Source: Cherax quadricarinatus
Taxonomy: Eukaryota; Arthropoda; Malacostraca; Decapoda; Parastacidae
Assembly (NCBI RefSeq): GCF_038502225.1
Contig: NW_027195368.1
Coordinates: forward strand, 143,065-207,064
Length of the DNA stretch: 64,000 bases
Direction: 5' to 3'
The notes under the pieces are model-generated. The model saw only the letters and a program-made list of their open reading frames with translations, did no database searches and was not told where the DNA came from. The translations under genes were made by a program, and so were the position numbers. Positions 1-9,612 of the stretch are shown here, piece by piece (positions within the stretch are counted from its first letter, which is position 1; every line of letters begins with the position of its first letter).

Positions 1-484
1 CAGCTTGCCAAGGAAAACACTGCAGTTACATCTCTTCTAATCCCAGAATTTTTTGAACGTTCTACAGTGTTCCCGACTTCGTGTTTTAGAACTTTGTGGG
101 GATTGTGACATACCTAGTGAAACACTGGAATTAGTTTTCCGTTTTGAAAGGTGATCTGGGAACTCCCTTTAGACGGCTTTTTTAAATGTAACAACCCGAT
201 TTATCTATAAACATATTAAGTTTGTCTGAAATTTTTCCACAGAGTGAAAAATTTTTCTTCATTCCAGACACGTTGGGGCTGTGTTATGCTGGGGTTTGGA
301 GTAATTAACGAGTAGGGAAATTGGTTTCCCCAGACGACGGCCCCGGGAAAGACCTTTTAAAAACGACTGCCACCCGGGGCCACACACCCCATTGCCTGTG
401 TCAGCAGGGGAATATCCCTTCCCTTTTCCCCCCTATTCACCGGATCCCTTTTCCCATCCCCGTGTGAACTCCTGTCGCTTTAGA
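1..484 (+). other. Element B 5' leader (5' UTR modules)
   Basis: Non-coding leader of B. Bases 59-140 resemble 1200-1280 and 2170-2215 in element A, bases 241-340 resemble 2223-2330, and 395-455 resemble 1995-2055. B therefore carries the same kind of repeated leader modules as A. The text here is rich in collapsed homopolymers compared with the equivalent A sequence, a texture that fades by about 660. Confidence 0.65.
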
Positions 485-485
485 T

Positions 486-1078
486 AGCTGATGGTGTTGA
501 TTTTGATGATAGTGGCAGATTTGAAACATATTTAGAAAAAGGTGAAAAAAAGAGGGGTTCCAAAAAAGCTTGCTGAAAGCAATACAGTCAAAACCCCCCC
601 AAAGTTTGGTTGATTTCCCCAACAACACTGATCAAGAGACCAAGTTTCTGGTTTTTTAAGCAGGGAAAAATCATGAGAAAAACAAGTTTGTCCCCGATGA
701 GGATAACTACGTCTTTGTGCCTAATGATTCAGCATTTATAGACAAACTTCTCACTCACGAATATGCCAACATCAAACTCCGAGCTGCCCCACCAAGGGCA
801 CCTAAAGTGCTTATTATCATCTACAACGTCAACAAGCACTTGAATCCTCAATATCTGGCGTCAGAGCAAGTTACAAGCCCTCGTCGACTTTCCAACGGTC
901 TGATATTAGCTGAGTGGACTGGCCAGGGGACTCTGCCATGCTATATTCATTCCTGTGCAGCCCTCAACAGACGCTATTACATTGCATTGTACAGACCTCC
1001 TCAACGTCGATGTTATAAGTGTCAACGCTGGGGCCACATCGCCAGGAAATGCCCATCTAAGTCACACTGGTGTGCAGT
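486..1078 (+). pseudogene. Element B ORF1, N-terminal part (gag-like)
   Basis: Nucleic-acid-binding ORF1 protein of element B, first part. About 490-570 encodes a short acidic then basic stretch that parallels element A ORF1 (NEDSFQTF-like versus DDSGRFET). The frame is disturbed around 570-660. From about 684 it is open: a YVFV..DSAFIDKLL stretch aligns with NFVFVEQNKELINDLL of A, then a gag-like domain, then a CCHC knuckle CYKCQRWGHIARKC at about 1013-1054. The frame ends at the element A insertion after SHWCAV and resumes with CANAHPSERC at 9613. No ATG can be assigned. It is interrupted and non-functional, though the break is a clean insertion. Confidence 0.75.
1067..1078 (+). repeat. Left target-site duplication of element A
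   Basis: CTGGTGTGCAGT, identical to 9601-9612. Its position inside the B ORF1 codons SHWCAV, with the rest of the protein resuming after the right copy, fixes the insertion exactly. Confidence 0.92.
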
Positions 1079-1113
1079 CAGTCTCGGCTGAGTGGTTGAG
1101 GGGAGTAGACGTG
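1078..1113 (+). promoter_or_regulatory. Internal Pol II promoter: initiator plus DPE
   Basis: TCAGTC at 1078-1083 matches the arthropod initiator TCAKTY, with the A at 1080 as +1. AGACGTG starts at 1107, exactly +28 from that A, which is the required DPE position and the best-known DPE sequence. In Drosophila jockey and I-type LINEs the same Inr/DPE pair lies inside the element so that each copy carries its own promoter. The T at 1078 is also the last base of the target duplication. Start-site use is inferred. Confidence 0.8.
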
Positions 1114-1338
1114 TGCTGGGGATCTGGACCTACTAATTCACAGGCCTACCCATTTCTCCCGACTAATAAGTCATCATTAAAACTCCTACTGTTGGAAGAC
1201 AGCTTCAGTGTTGTGAGAACTCTTATGTGCGAGCTGTGACTAAGGATATACCTAGTCAAACTGGAAATAGTTTTCCTTTTTGCAAAGGCCCTCACAGGCC
1301 TCTGCTTCCCCTCTGCCTTTCATTTGACCTCAGCCTTT

Positions 1339-1367
1339 CGCCTCTATCAACATAGAGTGTAGAGGCG
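1339..1367 (+). promoter_or_regulatory. Conserved hairpin, module copy 1
   Basis: CGCCTCTA (1339-1346) pairs perfectly with TAGAGGCG (1360-1367) around a 13-base loop. The same stem occurs at 1747-1778 and 2461-2489 with different loop sequences, so the stem and not just the sequence appears retained. Confidence 0.6.
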
Positions 1368-1746
1368 AATTTTGCTAGTCCACTGCTACTCGTGCCTCTC
1401 AAAATGCTCACAACTCATCGCTCTACCAACCTGAGGAATAACAACGAGTGTGCAGTCCTACGTGAGTTGGTAACCCAGGTGTCCACACACTGAAAATTCG
1501 TCTTTCACTCCAAGACACGTGTGCTAGAAGTTCTGCAAGTTGGAGTGAGTAACAATCTCTACGAGTATTGCAGTGTGTGGTAACTCTTGAGAAGTCTGCC
1601 TCAGCCTGTGACCTTGAGCGAGGCACTGCATCACCTGCCTGAGACTTTCGCCCATATTGACTATGTGAAGAAAGGCGAATGTGCGTGCTCAGTTACCTCT
1701 GCTGTTCTCCTGTATCCCCAACTCTCCTCCTTTAAACTCAGCCGTT

Positions 1747-1778
1747 CGCCTCTATCAACGACGTGCAGTGTAGAGGTG
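1747..1778 (+). promoter_or_regulatory. Conserved hairpin, module copy 2
   Basis: CGCCTCTA pairs with TAGAGGTG (1771-1778) through seven Watson-Crick pairs and one G-U; the loop is 16 bases and differs from copy 1. Confidence 0.55.
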
Positions 1779-2460
1779 TATTTTGCTGCCCCACTGGTAC
1801 TCGACTCTCTGAGTTCCGCAAGTGCCGCAGATTTGTTGTAACTATTTGCATGAGTGGATTACGCTGACTTAGGACATTGTGCTACCATCAGTACCTACGT
1901 AGGCTTAAAATGAGTGAGGAATGTCTGGCCTGCTGGGTAACCTTGAAAATGGCACTATAAGACCCGCATGCCACTTACACCCATACTGCGTGTGTCTAGT
2001 GAGGTGAATGTCCCTTCCTCGACTTTCCTATTCACCGGTATCCCTTAACTCGTCGCCATTATCTACATATGGGATAAGGGCGAGTTTAGCTGATCCAGGC
2101 CAAACAACGCTCCAAGCCAGCCAGTGAAGGCCAAGGCTACATATGTTCTGAATCCCAGAATGCCTTTGTGAACGTTCTACAGTGTTCCGGCCGTACCTTC
2201 GGTGTTGTGAGAACTAGTTCTTATGTAGTGAAAATTTGTCTGTCATTCCAAGACACGTGTGCTAGATGTGTTAAGTGCTGCGGGTTTGGAGTTAACAAGT
2301 AGTACAGGGTTGGTAACTCTCGAGACGACTGTGGGCCCAGAGAATGACCTTGAAAATTGCACTGCGACCTGCAGGCCACTACACCCATATTGCCTGTGTC
2401 TAGCGAGGTGAATATCCTTTCCTTGTCCCTTCTCCTTTCTCGATTTGGAACTCAGTCGTT

Positions 2461-2489
2461 CGCCTCTATTTGCTTGTGGTCTAGAGGTG
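2461..2489 (+). promoter_or_regulatory. Conserved hairpin, module copy 3
   Basis: CGCCTCTA (2461-2468) pairs with TAGAGGTG (2482-2489); 13-base loop unlike the other two. Confidence 0.55.
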
Positions 2490-3851
2490 GTTTTTTTGCC
2501 AGACCACATGGGTGCTTGAGTGCCCGTGTCCTCTGTGCCGCACTCCGCTCATCTTGCGAGTGTCTCCTGTGTGCCTGCCTGCCTGCCTGCTGCAAGCAGG
2601 TGTCCGGGTGGTTGGCGCGGGCTTGGTGAGCACAGTCAAGCAAGCTTGAGGGCAGCACTAAAAGCTAGCCAGAACAAGCTAAGGCAGCCTGCAGTAATAG
2701 CTGTCCTAGGGCCCAGCATGTCTGTGTACGTTCTGCAGTGCTGCTGGCATACCAGTGTTTCCTGTAGTGGCTTGAGAACAATTTGACGTGCATTGCAGTG
2801 CTGACATTTTGAGCGGGACATGCCAGAGGTTTACTTATAAACATAGTAAGCTTGTGGTGATTGGCTTGTACACAGTGAACATTCATCTGTCATATGTGTG
2901 CTAGAAGTGTTAAGTGCTGCTTTCCCCAACAGTTAATTGTCATTTGTAAGCCTGTATTAAGACTTTAAAAGGCTCAGAGTGTACTTCAGTGTAGTGACTC
3001 CTTACATTTGATAAATTAGTGTAACACATGCTCTGCTCAGTGTAAATGAACTATTAAATACGGTTACATAATTAAGTTGCTTGTCCTAGTGTCATTGTTG
3101 TGTTTTCTAATACATTTTCTCGTTCAGACTGAAACTTTACTGCTAAATTCCCAGTAATATTTCAAATTGCAGTGTTCATCTGTGGTGTGAGTGTGTAACT
3201 TATGCTTTGTATTTTTACTGTGAACAAGCTTACTCCTGCATAATGTTCAGTTTCATGAATACTTTCTTACTTGAGTAATTCGGTTACCTTTCAACTGTGT
3301 TAAGCAAGAGTCAGCCTGTTAACATCTATGTTCCTTGCCATCGCATCTAGTGGGTCTAGCGCCTAGTTAAAATTGTAATAGTAACAATTTGCAATCATTA
3401 TACTTCTAGTTATACATTGTGTAAATTGTTTTAGACTATTTGATCAACTGGATTGTAGTGTTTAACTTCTGATACACCAATTTAATGACTGCAGACACGC
3501 ACTGACACATAATAAACACATTAAAACGCTGGTAACTCCAGAAGCCGGGCCTAGTGTGTGACCTTGAGAAGTTGAGTGTGTTTATTACGACCAGCGGTGT
3601 ACCACTCTCACCTATATTTACATCAACAAAAGTGTATTCTAAGTGATAAAGTGTACACTTGGTGTACTTGGTAACACTTGACATACATAGTAACGCGTGT
3701 GTAAGTGAGATTGTTTAGGTACTGGTTCATCTATCTACAGCTGCACACTTATGCTTGCATACATGTATAACATAGTAATGTGTGAGTTACCCAGGATGAA
3801 CCAAGGAAGTCGACCAGAGTGATTTATCTCATTGTCATTGTAACATTACCT

Positions 3852-3853
<2 letters not shown>

Positions 3854-3899
<46 letters not shown>
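3854..3899 (+). repeat. T46 tract in the element A leader
   Basis: An uninterrupted run of 46 T in the 5' UTR about 110 bases before the ORF1 open frame. Copy C keeps a T tract of similar length at about 48,163-48,200, so it was present in their common ancestor. It could be the tail of an older antisense insertion or a feature of the leader. Confidence 0.9.
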
Positions 3900-3901
<2 letters not shown>

Positions 3902-4007
3902 TAATACTGTTTACAATCTATGGTTGGGGTAAGAGGTTGTCTTTGTGTGTCGTATTGAGTGGTGGTGGTCTGGGTTGAGTATGGTTGGAGGTGTTCATTG
4001 AACTTGA

Positions 4008-5720
4008 GCACTTGTGTCTTGTGATCTATTTTGGACTTCTGACTTTGTAGTGAATATTTGCTCTTGCATAAGCTATAAGGGAAAGATAAGCGAGGAATTC
4101 TTGTGTTGTGAGTCTTACACCAGATATCATCAACCTATTTCTGCAGGTGATGGAAATGAAGATAGCTTCCAGACCTTTAAAAGTAAACAAAAGAGAAAAA
4201 GTGAGAAAGGGCTAGAGCGTCGACGTAGTCAGACTCACTTGACTCGTACACAATGTGATACTAAACGTCCTTGGTGCACAGAGGCTGCAAGAAGTCTTTC
4301 TTCAAAGGAAGAATGTGTTAAGCTGAACTTCCCTGACAACACCCCGCTGCCTGCTAAGTGTGCATGGCTAATGGAAGCTGTAAACAAGCATCCTAACTCA
4401 AGGATCCAATTTAGGAAAAACACACACAACTTTGTGTTTGTGGAACAGAATAAAGAGCTGATTAATGATCTACTTAGTACACCTTATGGGGATATTAAGC
4501 TGCTCCGACCTCCATCAGACACTCACCACTTTAAAAAATGGGTCAGTATCATAATCTTTGGATACCCTCTCTGCATGGACCCATCCCATCTGACTCTAAG
4601 TGAGCATATCATCAAGCCTAAAAGACTTAAAGGAAAATCCCAAATTATTGCCAGTTGGGTAGGTCCTGTGCCCCTCCCCCGGAATATCTGGGTGCATGGT
4701 TTACGTTTCCTAAACATCGAAGTGTACCTACCCCCTAAACGTAGGTGTTACAAATGCCAGCACTATGGCCATGTTGCAGTAGACTGTGGAATACTACATT
4801 CTTGGTGTGGTAAGTGTGCTGGGAAACATTCCACTAGAGAATGCACAGTAGGCCCTGACAGCCGAAAATTTAAGTGTATTAACTGTAAAGAAGTTGGGGT
4901 TACAGTTTCCCACAAGGACTGCAGTCAGAACCCAAACAACCTTCGATGTAAACCTGATAACAGTCCTTTAATGGTAACTGAGGATGGGGCCATCCAGTCT
5001 ACCACAGCCAGATCTGAGACTGAACCTCTGCAAAGTGTGCAAGAACCCCACCTCACTGCAAAGGATTCTGGTGATACCAGAATGCCATCACACACACCAG
5101 CTGTGGAGGAGCTAGCCATCCCTGCTAGCACATATGGAACTACTGGTCTGCCACTACAGATACCTATGGCTACACCTGAATATGGGGATGAGTTTGTCAT
5201 TTCTCCCAATACACACAACTACAACAGTCAGACGGACACCACACAGGTAACCTCCCTGGAAATTGGAGATGAGTCAGATGCACAGGACCTACCTGCAATG
5301 AATGATGAAACAGAGAACACTAATGTAACCATGGTACCTGTTAAGGTGATAGGTGTTAAAGAAAGCACTAACCCAGAAGTGCCATCCTCCGGAGAGGCAT
5401 TGGATTCGCCTGACCTTCCTCATATTATAACAACTTTCCAGAAAAAAATTGAGCATCTTGAACAGATCCTGACAAGTTTAATAAATATATGTAATCAGGA
5501 TGATGCTCTTGAGCATGGTGATGATGTCAAAAGTGCAGCAATCTCCGTTCAGCTTCCAGCAATTTGTGAGAAAGAAGCCCATAACTCTTGCCTTCAAAAA
5601 TTGCCTTATCACTGGCTGCCAAAATGCCGAAAAATGCTTAAAAATAAAGGTCCTGAAGATAAAGACGTACAAACTATGCTATTTGCTCTTAAGTATCTGC
5701 ACACTGTAGTCAAAGCATAA
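4008..5720 (+). CDS. Element A ORF1, gag-like nucleic-acid-binding protein
   Basis: Probable RNA-binding chaperone that packages the element transcript. The frame opens after a stop at 4005-4007 and runs to 5720; numbering below starts at the GTG at 4014 (568 codons). Residues about 115-235 form a gag-like region. Three Cys/His knuckles follow: CYKCQHYGHVAVDC (245-258), a CX2CX3HX4C knuckle (265-277) and a variant starting CINC (288-303). The rest is acidic and S/T-rich, with a heptad-like stretch near 475-495. Oddity: there is no ATG until codon 120 (4371), which is inside the conserved domain. TTTCTGCAG before GTGATGG at 4147 looks like a 3' splice site, and copy C has about 28 extra bases with an ATG just upstream. 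The start is therefore unresolved: lost ATG, non-AUG initiation or splicing. ORF2 begins 45 bases downstream. Confidence 0.88.
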   Translation, partial: ALVSCDLFWTSDFVVNICSCISYKGKISEEFLCCESYTRYHQPISAGDGNEDSFQTFKSKQKRKSEKGLERRRSQTHLTRTQCDTKRPWCTEAARSLSSKEECVKLNFPDNTPLPAKCAWLMEAVNKHPNSRIQFRKNTHNFVFVEQNKELINDLLSTPYGDIKLLRPPSDTHHFKKWVSIIIFGYPLCMDPSHLTLSEHIIKPKRLKGKSQIIASWVGPVPLPRNIWVHGLRFLNIEVYLPPKRRCYKCQHYGHVAVDCGILHSWCGKCAGKHSTRECTVGPDSRKFKCINCKEVGVTVSHKDCSQNPNNLRCKPDNSPLMVTEDGAIQSTTARSETEPLQSVQEPHLTAKDSGDTRMPSHTPAVEELAIPASTYGTTGLPLQIPMATPEYGDEFVISPNTHNYNSQTDTTQVTSLEIGDESDAQDLPAMNDETENTNVTMVPVKVIGVKESTNPEVPSSGEALDSPDLPHIITTFQKKIEHLEQILTSLINICNQDDALEHGDDVKSAAISVQLPAICEKEAHNSCLQKLPYHWLPKCRKMLKNKGPEDKDVQTMLFALKYLHTVVKA

Positions 5721-5765
5721 TAGTTTTACCATCTTATGAGCAAGAGATTGTAATAACTCACTACA

Positions 5766-8700
5766 ATGGATACATTACAAATCTTTTCATGGAACATTGC
5801 TTCCATCAGGAAGCGGTTGCCTGACTTACATCATATTAGTGCAACCAAGAATATTGATGTCATCTGTTTGCAGGAATGTAGATTGAAAGATGGAGCACCT
5901 CCACCAAACTTGCCTGGATATGCAGCTTATAACCTAAGGTCAACCAACTGTTGTGTGATGTATGTCAGAAAGAGCTTGCCACATTCACTCCTTTCCTTGC
6001 AGAGTCGAGTTAACATGCAGTATCATGGTGTCAAAGTATATGCAGGCGATTTTTCCATAAACATTTTTAATCTCTATGCCCCAGCGAACCAGCTTCGACC
6101 TGATGCTTTACCAGATCGCATCAATAGTGAACCTACCATCATTCTTGGAGATTTTAATGCCAGACATAAGAATATTGGTGGGTCTATAACAAACACCAAT
6201 GGAACTAAACTAGTGAGATTGCTAAATGAGCATGATAATGTTCGAATTGTGGGCACTACTGAGCCTACTCACATATATGGTGGCATACTAGATCTGTGTC
6301 TTGGATTTAATACATCATATACGATGCATGACTCTGTCATAGTTGATGATCTTCTATCTGATCACTTCCCAAGACTAACAACTGTCAATCTTGATCACAT
6401 CTCCAGCAATCAAGGAGCTAAATACAGAAGGAGGAAACTTATTCTCAAACCAGAACACAGAGACAACTTTATTAACCACTTGGATCAATGGTATAAGAAT
6501 TACGAGCCCATTGGCACACAAAAATTTAATGATGATTTAATTACCACTATTGAGAGTGTTCTCACAGATCAAGTGGGCAGGAATAGGAAACAAAAACCCT
6601 CCACTATAAATAACAATAAAAACCAATGTAAATACTATAATGATCCACAGCTGCGCAATCTAACACATGCAGCTAGGAGGATTGGTAAAGCATACCGTGA
6701 ATGTAGAACCCCAGACCTGCTCAGAACGTTCCAAGCTGCACTAACAAATGCAAGGAATAGAAAGGAAGAACTTAGGCAACAGGAATGGGAACAGTTTGTT
6801 AGTGGATTAAATAGGTCCACCCCTTTGAGTTTGGCTTGGAAAGGTATAAATAAAATAACCAGGAAAAAGACTGGCAATGTTGCTCATCCCTTTCCTCTTG
6901 AAAAAGCAAATGACCTCATAAATGACTGGTCCAAAACATCCAGGCATGAAAGCCTTCCATCTCATATTAGAAAAAATTTAGAGAGTACTTCTGAAGAAAT
7001 GTTGAAACTGATTAATTTTATGAGCCAAAATATTGATGAGAGTGATTGCCTCTTTACCGAGTATGAATTAGATAATGCATTAACCAAAGGTCGATCAACT
7101 GCTCCTGGAGAGGATGGTATAACCTATGATATTCTCAGAACTCTAAGGCACGTGCCTGATAACCCTTTGTTGGCACTGTATAATCTCAGTTACATTGAGG
7201 GCGTTCTTCCTACTTCCTGGACCAATAGTCTCATTGTGCCTATCCCTAAGCCCCAACAGCCTGATACATTTAGGCCGATCTCCTTAACTAGTTGTCTTTG
7301 TAAAACTTTTGAAAGAATGATGCTTAACAGACTGTACTACAGAATCAGAGATCAACTTTCCCCCTACCTCTATGGGTTCATGAAAGGTAAAAGTGTGCAG
7401 AACTGTATTTCCACCTTTCTCACTGCACACACCTCTACTAGTTTTACCACTTTTCTTGATCTAAAATCTGCATTTGATATTGCGAACAGAACCGTTATAC
7501 TACATGAACTAGCCAAAATGAATATTGGTGGTAGCTTACTCTGCTGGATAATAGGATACCTGTCAAATAGAGTATCCTCTGTCCTTTACCAAGGCTTCAG
7601 AAGTGATTCTAAAGAAATGTCTTTAGGTACACCGCAGGGAGGAGTTCTTAGTCCCATGCTATTTAATATTCTGATTAATGCTCTCCTAAATGCTCTACCT
7701 GCCTCACCTAAACATATAGCTATAAGCTATGCTGATGATATCATGATCCATACAACAGGGCATAAGAAGATGAATACCATTCTTAATGAAGTTCAAGCAA
7801 TTTGTAATCGACTAGGCCTCATAATATCTTCCTCTAAAACTAAGATATTAACAAGCAAACGACATCCCCCACCCATCTATTTGCAGGGTGAAATCATTAG
7901 CTACGTTAAAACTTACAGATATCTTGGTGTAGATGTACCCTTTAACAAATCCACTATACCACAACTAAACAAGAAATGTAAAGCTAGGCTAAATGCTCTC
8001 AAAGCTGTTGCTGGCTACAATCCCAACTATGGTGCAAATGTGAGAATCGTGAGAATGATGTACATAGCCTATGTTAGGTCCTTAATTGATTATGCTGCTC
8101 CCATGTTGATATTAGCTAGAGAAAGTTCTCTCCGACCCTTGGAGTTAATGCAAAATGAAGCTCTCAGGATTATTCTTGGCTGTCCCAGATCTACAAAAGT
8201 TCTTAACATGAGGAAGGAGCTTGGTATTTCTAGTATCAGTGATAGGATTGTTGAAATTAACACTGTACTCGGTATTAGAATGTTGAGAAACGAACCAGAC
8301 ACTGTCACAGTGAATCTTACCAAGTGTCTAGAGGTAAATACACACAGATCTAAATGGATTGTGAAAACGTGCAATTGCATTAAGTTTTATAACCTGCATG
8401 AACTGTATCACTGTAGGCAACAAGAGCATTTCACCCCTCCATGGAAGATGTGTTCATTTAATATCACATACCTACAAGTCCCTCCCAAGAAGCTCATTGC
8501 TAGTAATCCCTTCCTTAAATCTCTTGTTAGAGCAACTGCTCAAGAAGAAATTTCTCACCTAGCTGGTAGTAACAAGTTATCACAAGTTATATACACTGAT
8601 GGATCTAAACAGGAGTCTTCTGGCAGGGCTGCATCTGCTCTTGTTGCCACCTCCCTAGTTAAGAACGATAATAAATTTGTTGAGTTAGGCATAAGAATTA

Positions 8701-9440
8701 ACAACTGGGCGTCTACACTGCAAACTGAATTGTTTGCAATCCTAATGGCGCTAAAGCTAACCTATGACACTGAGCTTGACTCTATCATCATTACTGATTC
8801 TATGTCATCATTGAAGGCTCTTGGCTCATATAATGACTCCAACAACATGCTCATTGGGGAAGCCAGGTATAGATACTCAAAAATTAGGGACAAAGGAATT
8901 AATGTACAATTGCTATGGATCCCATCACACATTGGATTACTCCTTCATGATAAAGTTGATATGTTAGCCAAGAAGAGTATCGAGAAGGAGAATGTAGAAT
9001 ATAACTTTGGTATAACTGTGTCTAGCATTAGGAATAATATTAGGAGAGAAGTAAATAATGAAAATGATTGTTATAGGAATGCAGTTAGAAGCCTGAGTAG
9101 ATCTATAACCCACTATGATAACATGAACGTAGATAAGTATGTTTATGGAGCAACTTGCAATGTGAACAGACTGACTGATGTTGTAGTGGCCAGGCTTAGG
9201 CTTGGTTACAAGTACTTCTGGCAGTTTGGGAGACACACAGATGATGATCAAACTAAATGTAAATTATGTGATCAGGCATATGGTCACTCTCTTGAACACT
9301 ATGTGCTTAATTGTCCACTTATTGAGGAATACAGAGACAGACAGTATAATAACCTATGTGACATGTCAAGATATCTTATTAATGAAAATAAGATACCAGA
9401 TATACTAAGCAAATTTCCTAAATTTGCTTGTAACAGATAA
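5766..9440 (+). CDS. Element A ORF2: endonuclease, reverse transcriptase, RNase H
   Basis: A 1224-residue retrotransposition enzyme from a clear ATG. The APE-type endonuclease nicks target DNA: N10, E37 (LQEC), GDFN at 128-131 and SDH at 198-200. The RT copies RNA primed by the nick: FLDLKSAFD with D565, GTPQGGVLSP at 621-630, YADD at 655-658. RNase H removes template RNA: D945 (YTDGS), E988 (TELFA), D1011 (TDSMSS), D1065 (HDKVD). A C-terminal CX2CX9HX4C motif (C1165, C1168, H1178, C1183) follows. No stops or frameshifts, and every catalytic position is filled, so the protein looks functional. It is adjacent to ORF1 in the same orientation; translation probably uses reinitiation or an internal start across the 45-base gap. 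RNase H after RT points to I-superfamily relatives rather than CR1 or L1. Confidence 0.96.
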   Translation: MDTLQIFSWNIASIRKRLPDLHHISATKNIDVICLQECRLKDGAPPPNLPGYAAYNLRSTNCCVMYVRKSLPHSLLSLQSRVNMQYHGVKVYAGDFSINIFNLYAPANQLRPDALPDRINSEPTIILGDFNARHKNIGGSITNTNGTKLVRLLNEHDNVRIVGTTEPTHIYGGILDLCLGFNTSYTMHDSVIVDDLLSDHFPRLTTVNLDHISSNQGAKYRRRKLILKPEHRDNFINHLDQWYKNYEPIGTQKFNDDLITTIESVLTDQVGRNRKQKPSTINNNKNQCKYYNDPQLRNLTHAARRIGKAYRECRTPDLLRTFQAALTNARNRKEELRQQEWEQFVSGLNRSTPLSLAWKGINKITRKKTGNVAHPFPLEKANDLINDWSKTSRHESLPSHIRKNLESTSEEMLKLINFMSQNIDESDCLFTEYELDNALTKGRSTAPGEDGITYDILRTLRHVPDNPLLALYNLSYIEGVLPTSWTNSLIVPIPKPQQPDTFRPISLTSCLCKTFERMMLNRLYYRIRDQLSPYLYGFMKGKSVQNCISTFLTAHTSTSFTTFLDLKSAFDIANRTVILHELAKMNIGGSLLCWIIGYLSNRVSSVLYQGFRSDSKEMSLGTPQGGVLSPMLFNILINALLNALPASPKHIAISYADDIMIHTTGHKKMNTILNEVQAICNRLGLIISSSKTKILTSKRHPPPIYLQGEIISYVKTYRYLGVDVPFNKSTIPQLNKKCKARLNALKAVAGYNPNYGANVRIVRMMYIAYVRSLIDYAAPMLILARESSLRPLELMQNEALRIILGCPRSTKVLNMRKELGISSISDRIVEINTVLGIRMLRNEPDTVTVNLTKCLEVNTHRSKWIVKTCNCIKFYNLHELYHCRQQEHFTPPWKMCSFNITYLQVPPKKLIASNPFLKSLVRATAQEEISHLAGSNKLSQVIYTDGSKQESSGRAASALVATSLVKNDNKFVELGIRINNWASTLQTELFAILMALKLTYDTELDSIIITDSMSSLKALGSYNDSNNMLIGEARYRYSKIRDKGINVQLLWIPSHIGLLLHDKVDMLAKKSIEKENVEYNFGITVSSIRNNIRREVNNENDCYRNAVRSLSRSITHYDNMNVDKYVYGATCNVNRLTDVVVARLRLGYKYFWQFGRHTDDDQTKCKLCDQAYGHSLEHYVLNCPLIEEYRDRQYNNLCDMSRYLINENKIPDILSKFPKFACNR

Positions 9441-9600
9441 GTGAACTATAGATATGTAGATATAAATCCATATGTATTCCTGTTAACCCTTTGGGGCCTA
9501 GTTCCTAGGCCTTTTGTGTATCCATATGCTCTCGCGCTACCGTCCACAGGATGGATATGGGGTGCACAATAAACTAGCCACTTCGGTGGCAAAATCTAAT
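9441..9600 (+). other. Element A 3' UTR
   Basis: A 160-base tail with a CACAATAAAC sequence near 9565 and the end GGTGGCAAAATCTAAT. The same end is seen in reverse in copy D at about 36,884-36,960, where the terminal CTAAT is repeated. No long poly-A, as expected for I-type elements that end in short simple repeats. Confidence 0.85.
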
Positions 9601-9612
9601 CTGGTGTGCAGT
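9601..9612 (+). repeat. Right target-site duplication of element A
   Basis: Identical 12-mer to 1067-1078. Confidence 0.92.

Larger units (their letters stand above)
1200..2930 (+). repeat. Degenerate tandem modules in the element A 5' UTR
   Basis: Anchor strings recur in order. One, CCAAGACACGTGTGCTAG, is at 1510 and 2248, with a partial copy near 2895. Another, TTCGCCTCTAT, is at 1337, 1745 and 2459, with a weaker relative near 2050. Spacing of 713-738 bp suggests roughly two and a half modules, each perhaps a dimer of about 407 and 307 bp. Element B and copy C carry the same modules. The layout resembles the repeated promoter monomers of mouse L1 leaders, by analogy only. Confidence 0.72.
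1079..9600 (+). mobile_element. Element A: full-length LINE (APE, RT, RNase H) nested in element B
   Basis: An 8,522-bp non-LTR retrotransposon bounded by a 12-bp duplication. Order: initiator/DPE promoter at the first bases, a long modular 5' UTR (1079 to about 4007), a T46 tract (3854-3899), ORF1 (4008-5720), a 45-base spacer, ORF2 (5766-9440), and a 160-base 3' UTR ending AAAATCTAAT. Domain order APE endonuclease, RT, RNase H, terminal CCHC is that of the I superfamily; I cannot name the clade without a tree. ORF2 is intact with all catalytic residues. ORF1 is open but lacks an early ATG. Copies elsewhere in the window: C (45,960-53,707), D (36,884-39,984, minus) and a 3' scrap at 54,140-54,392. 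Confidence 0.93.

Noticed and set aside
1067..1626. CRISPR-like spaced repeats in the 5' modules
   Set aside because: Spacing and unit sizes are wrong, the units are diverged, and the genome is eukaryotic.
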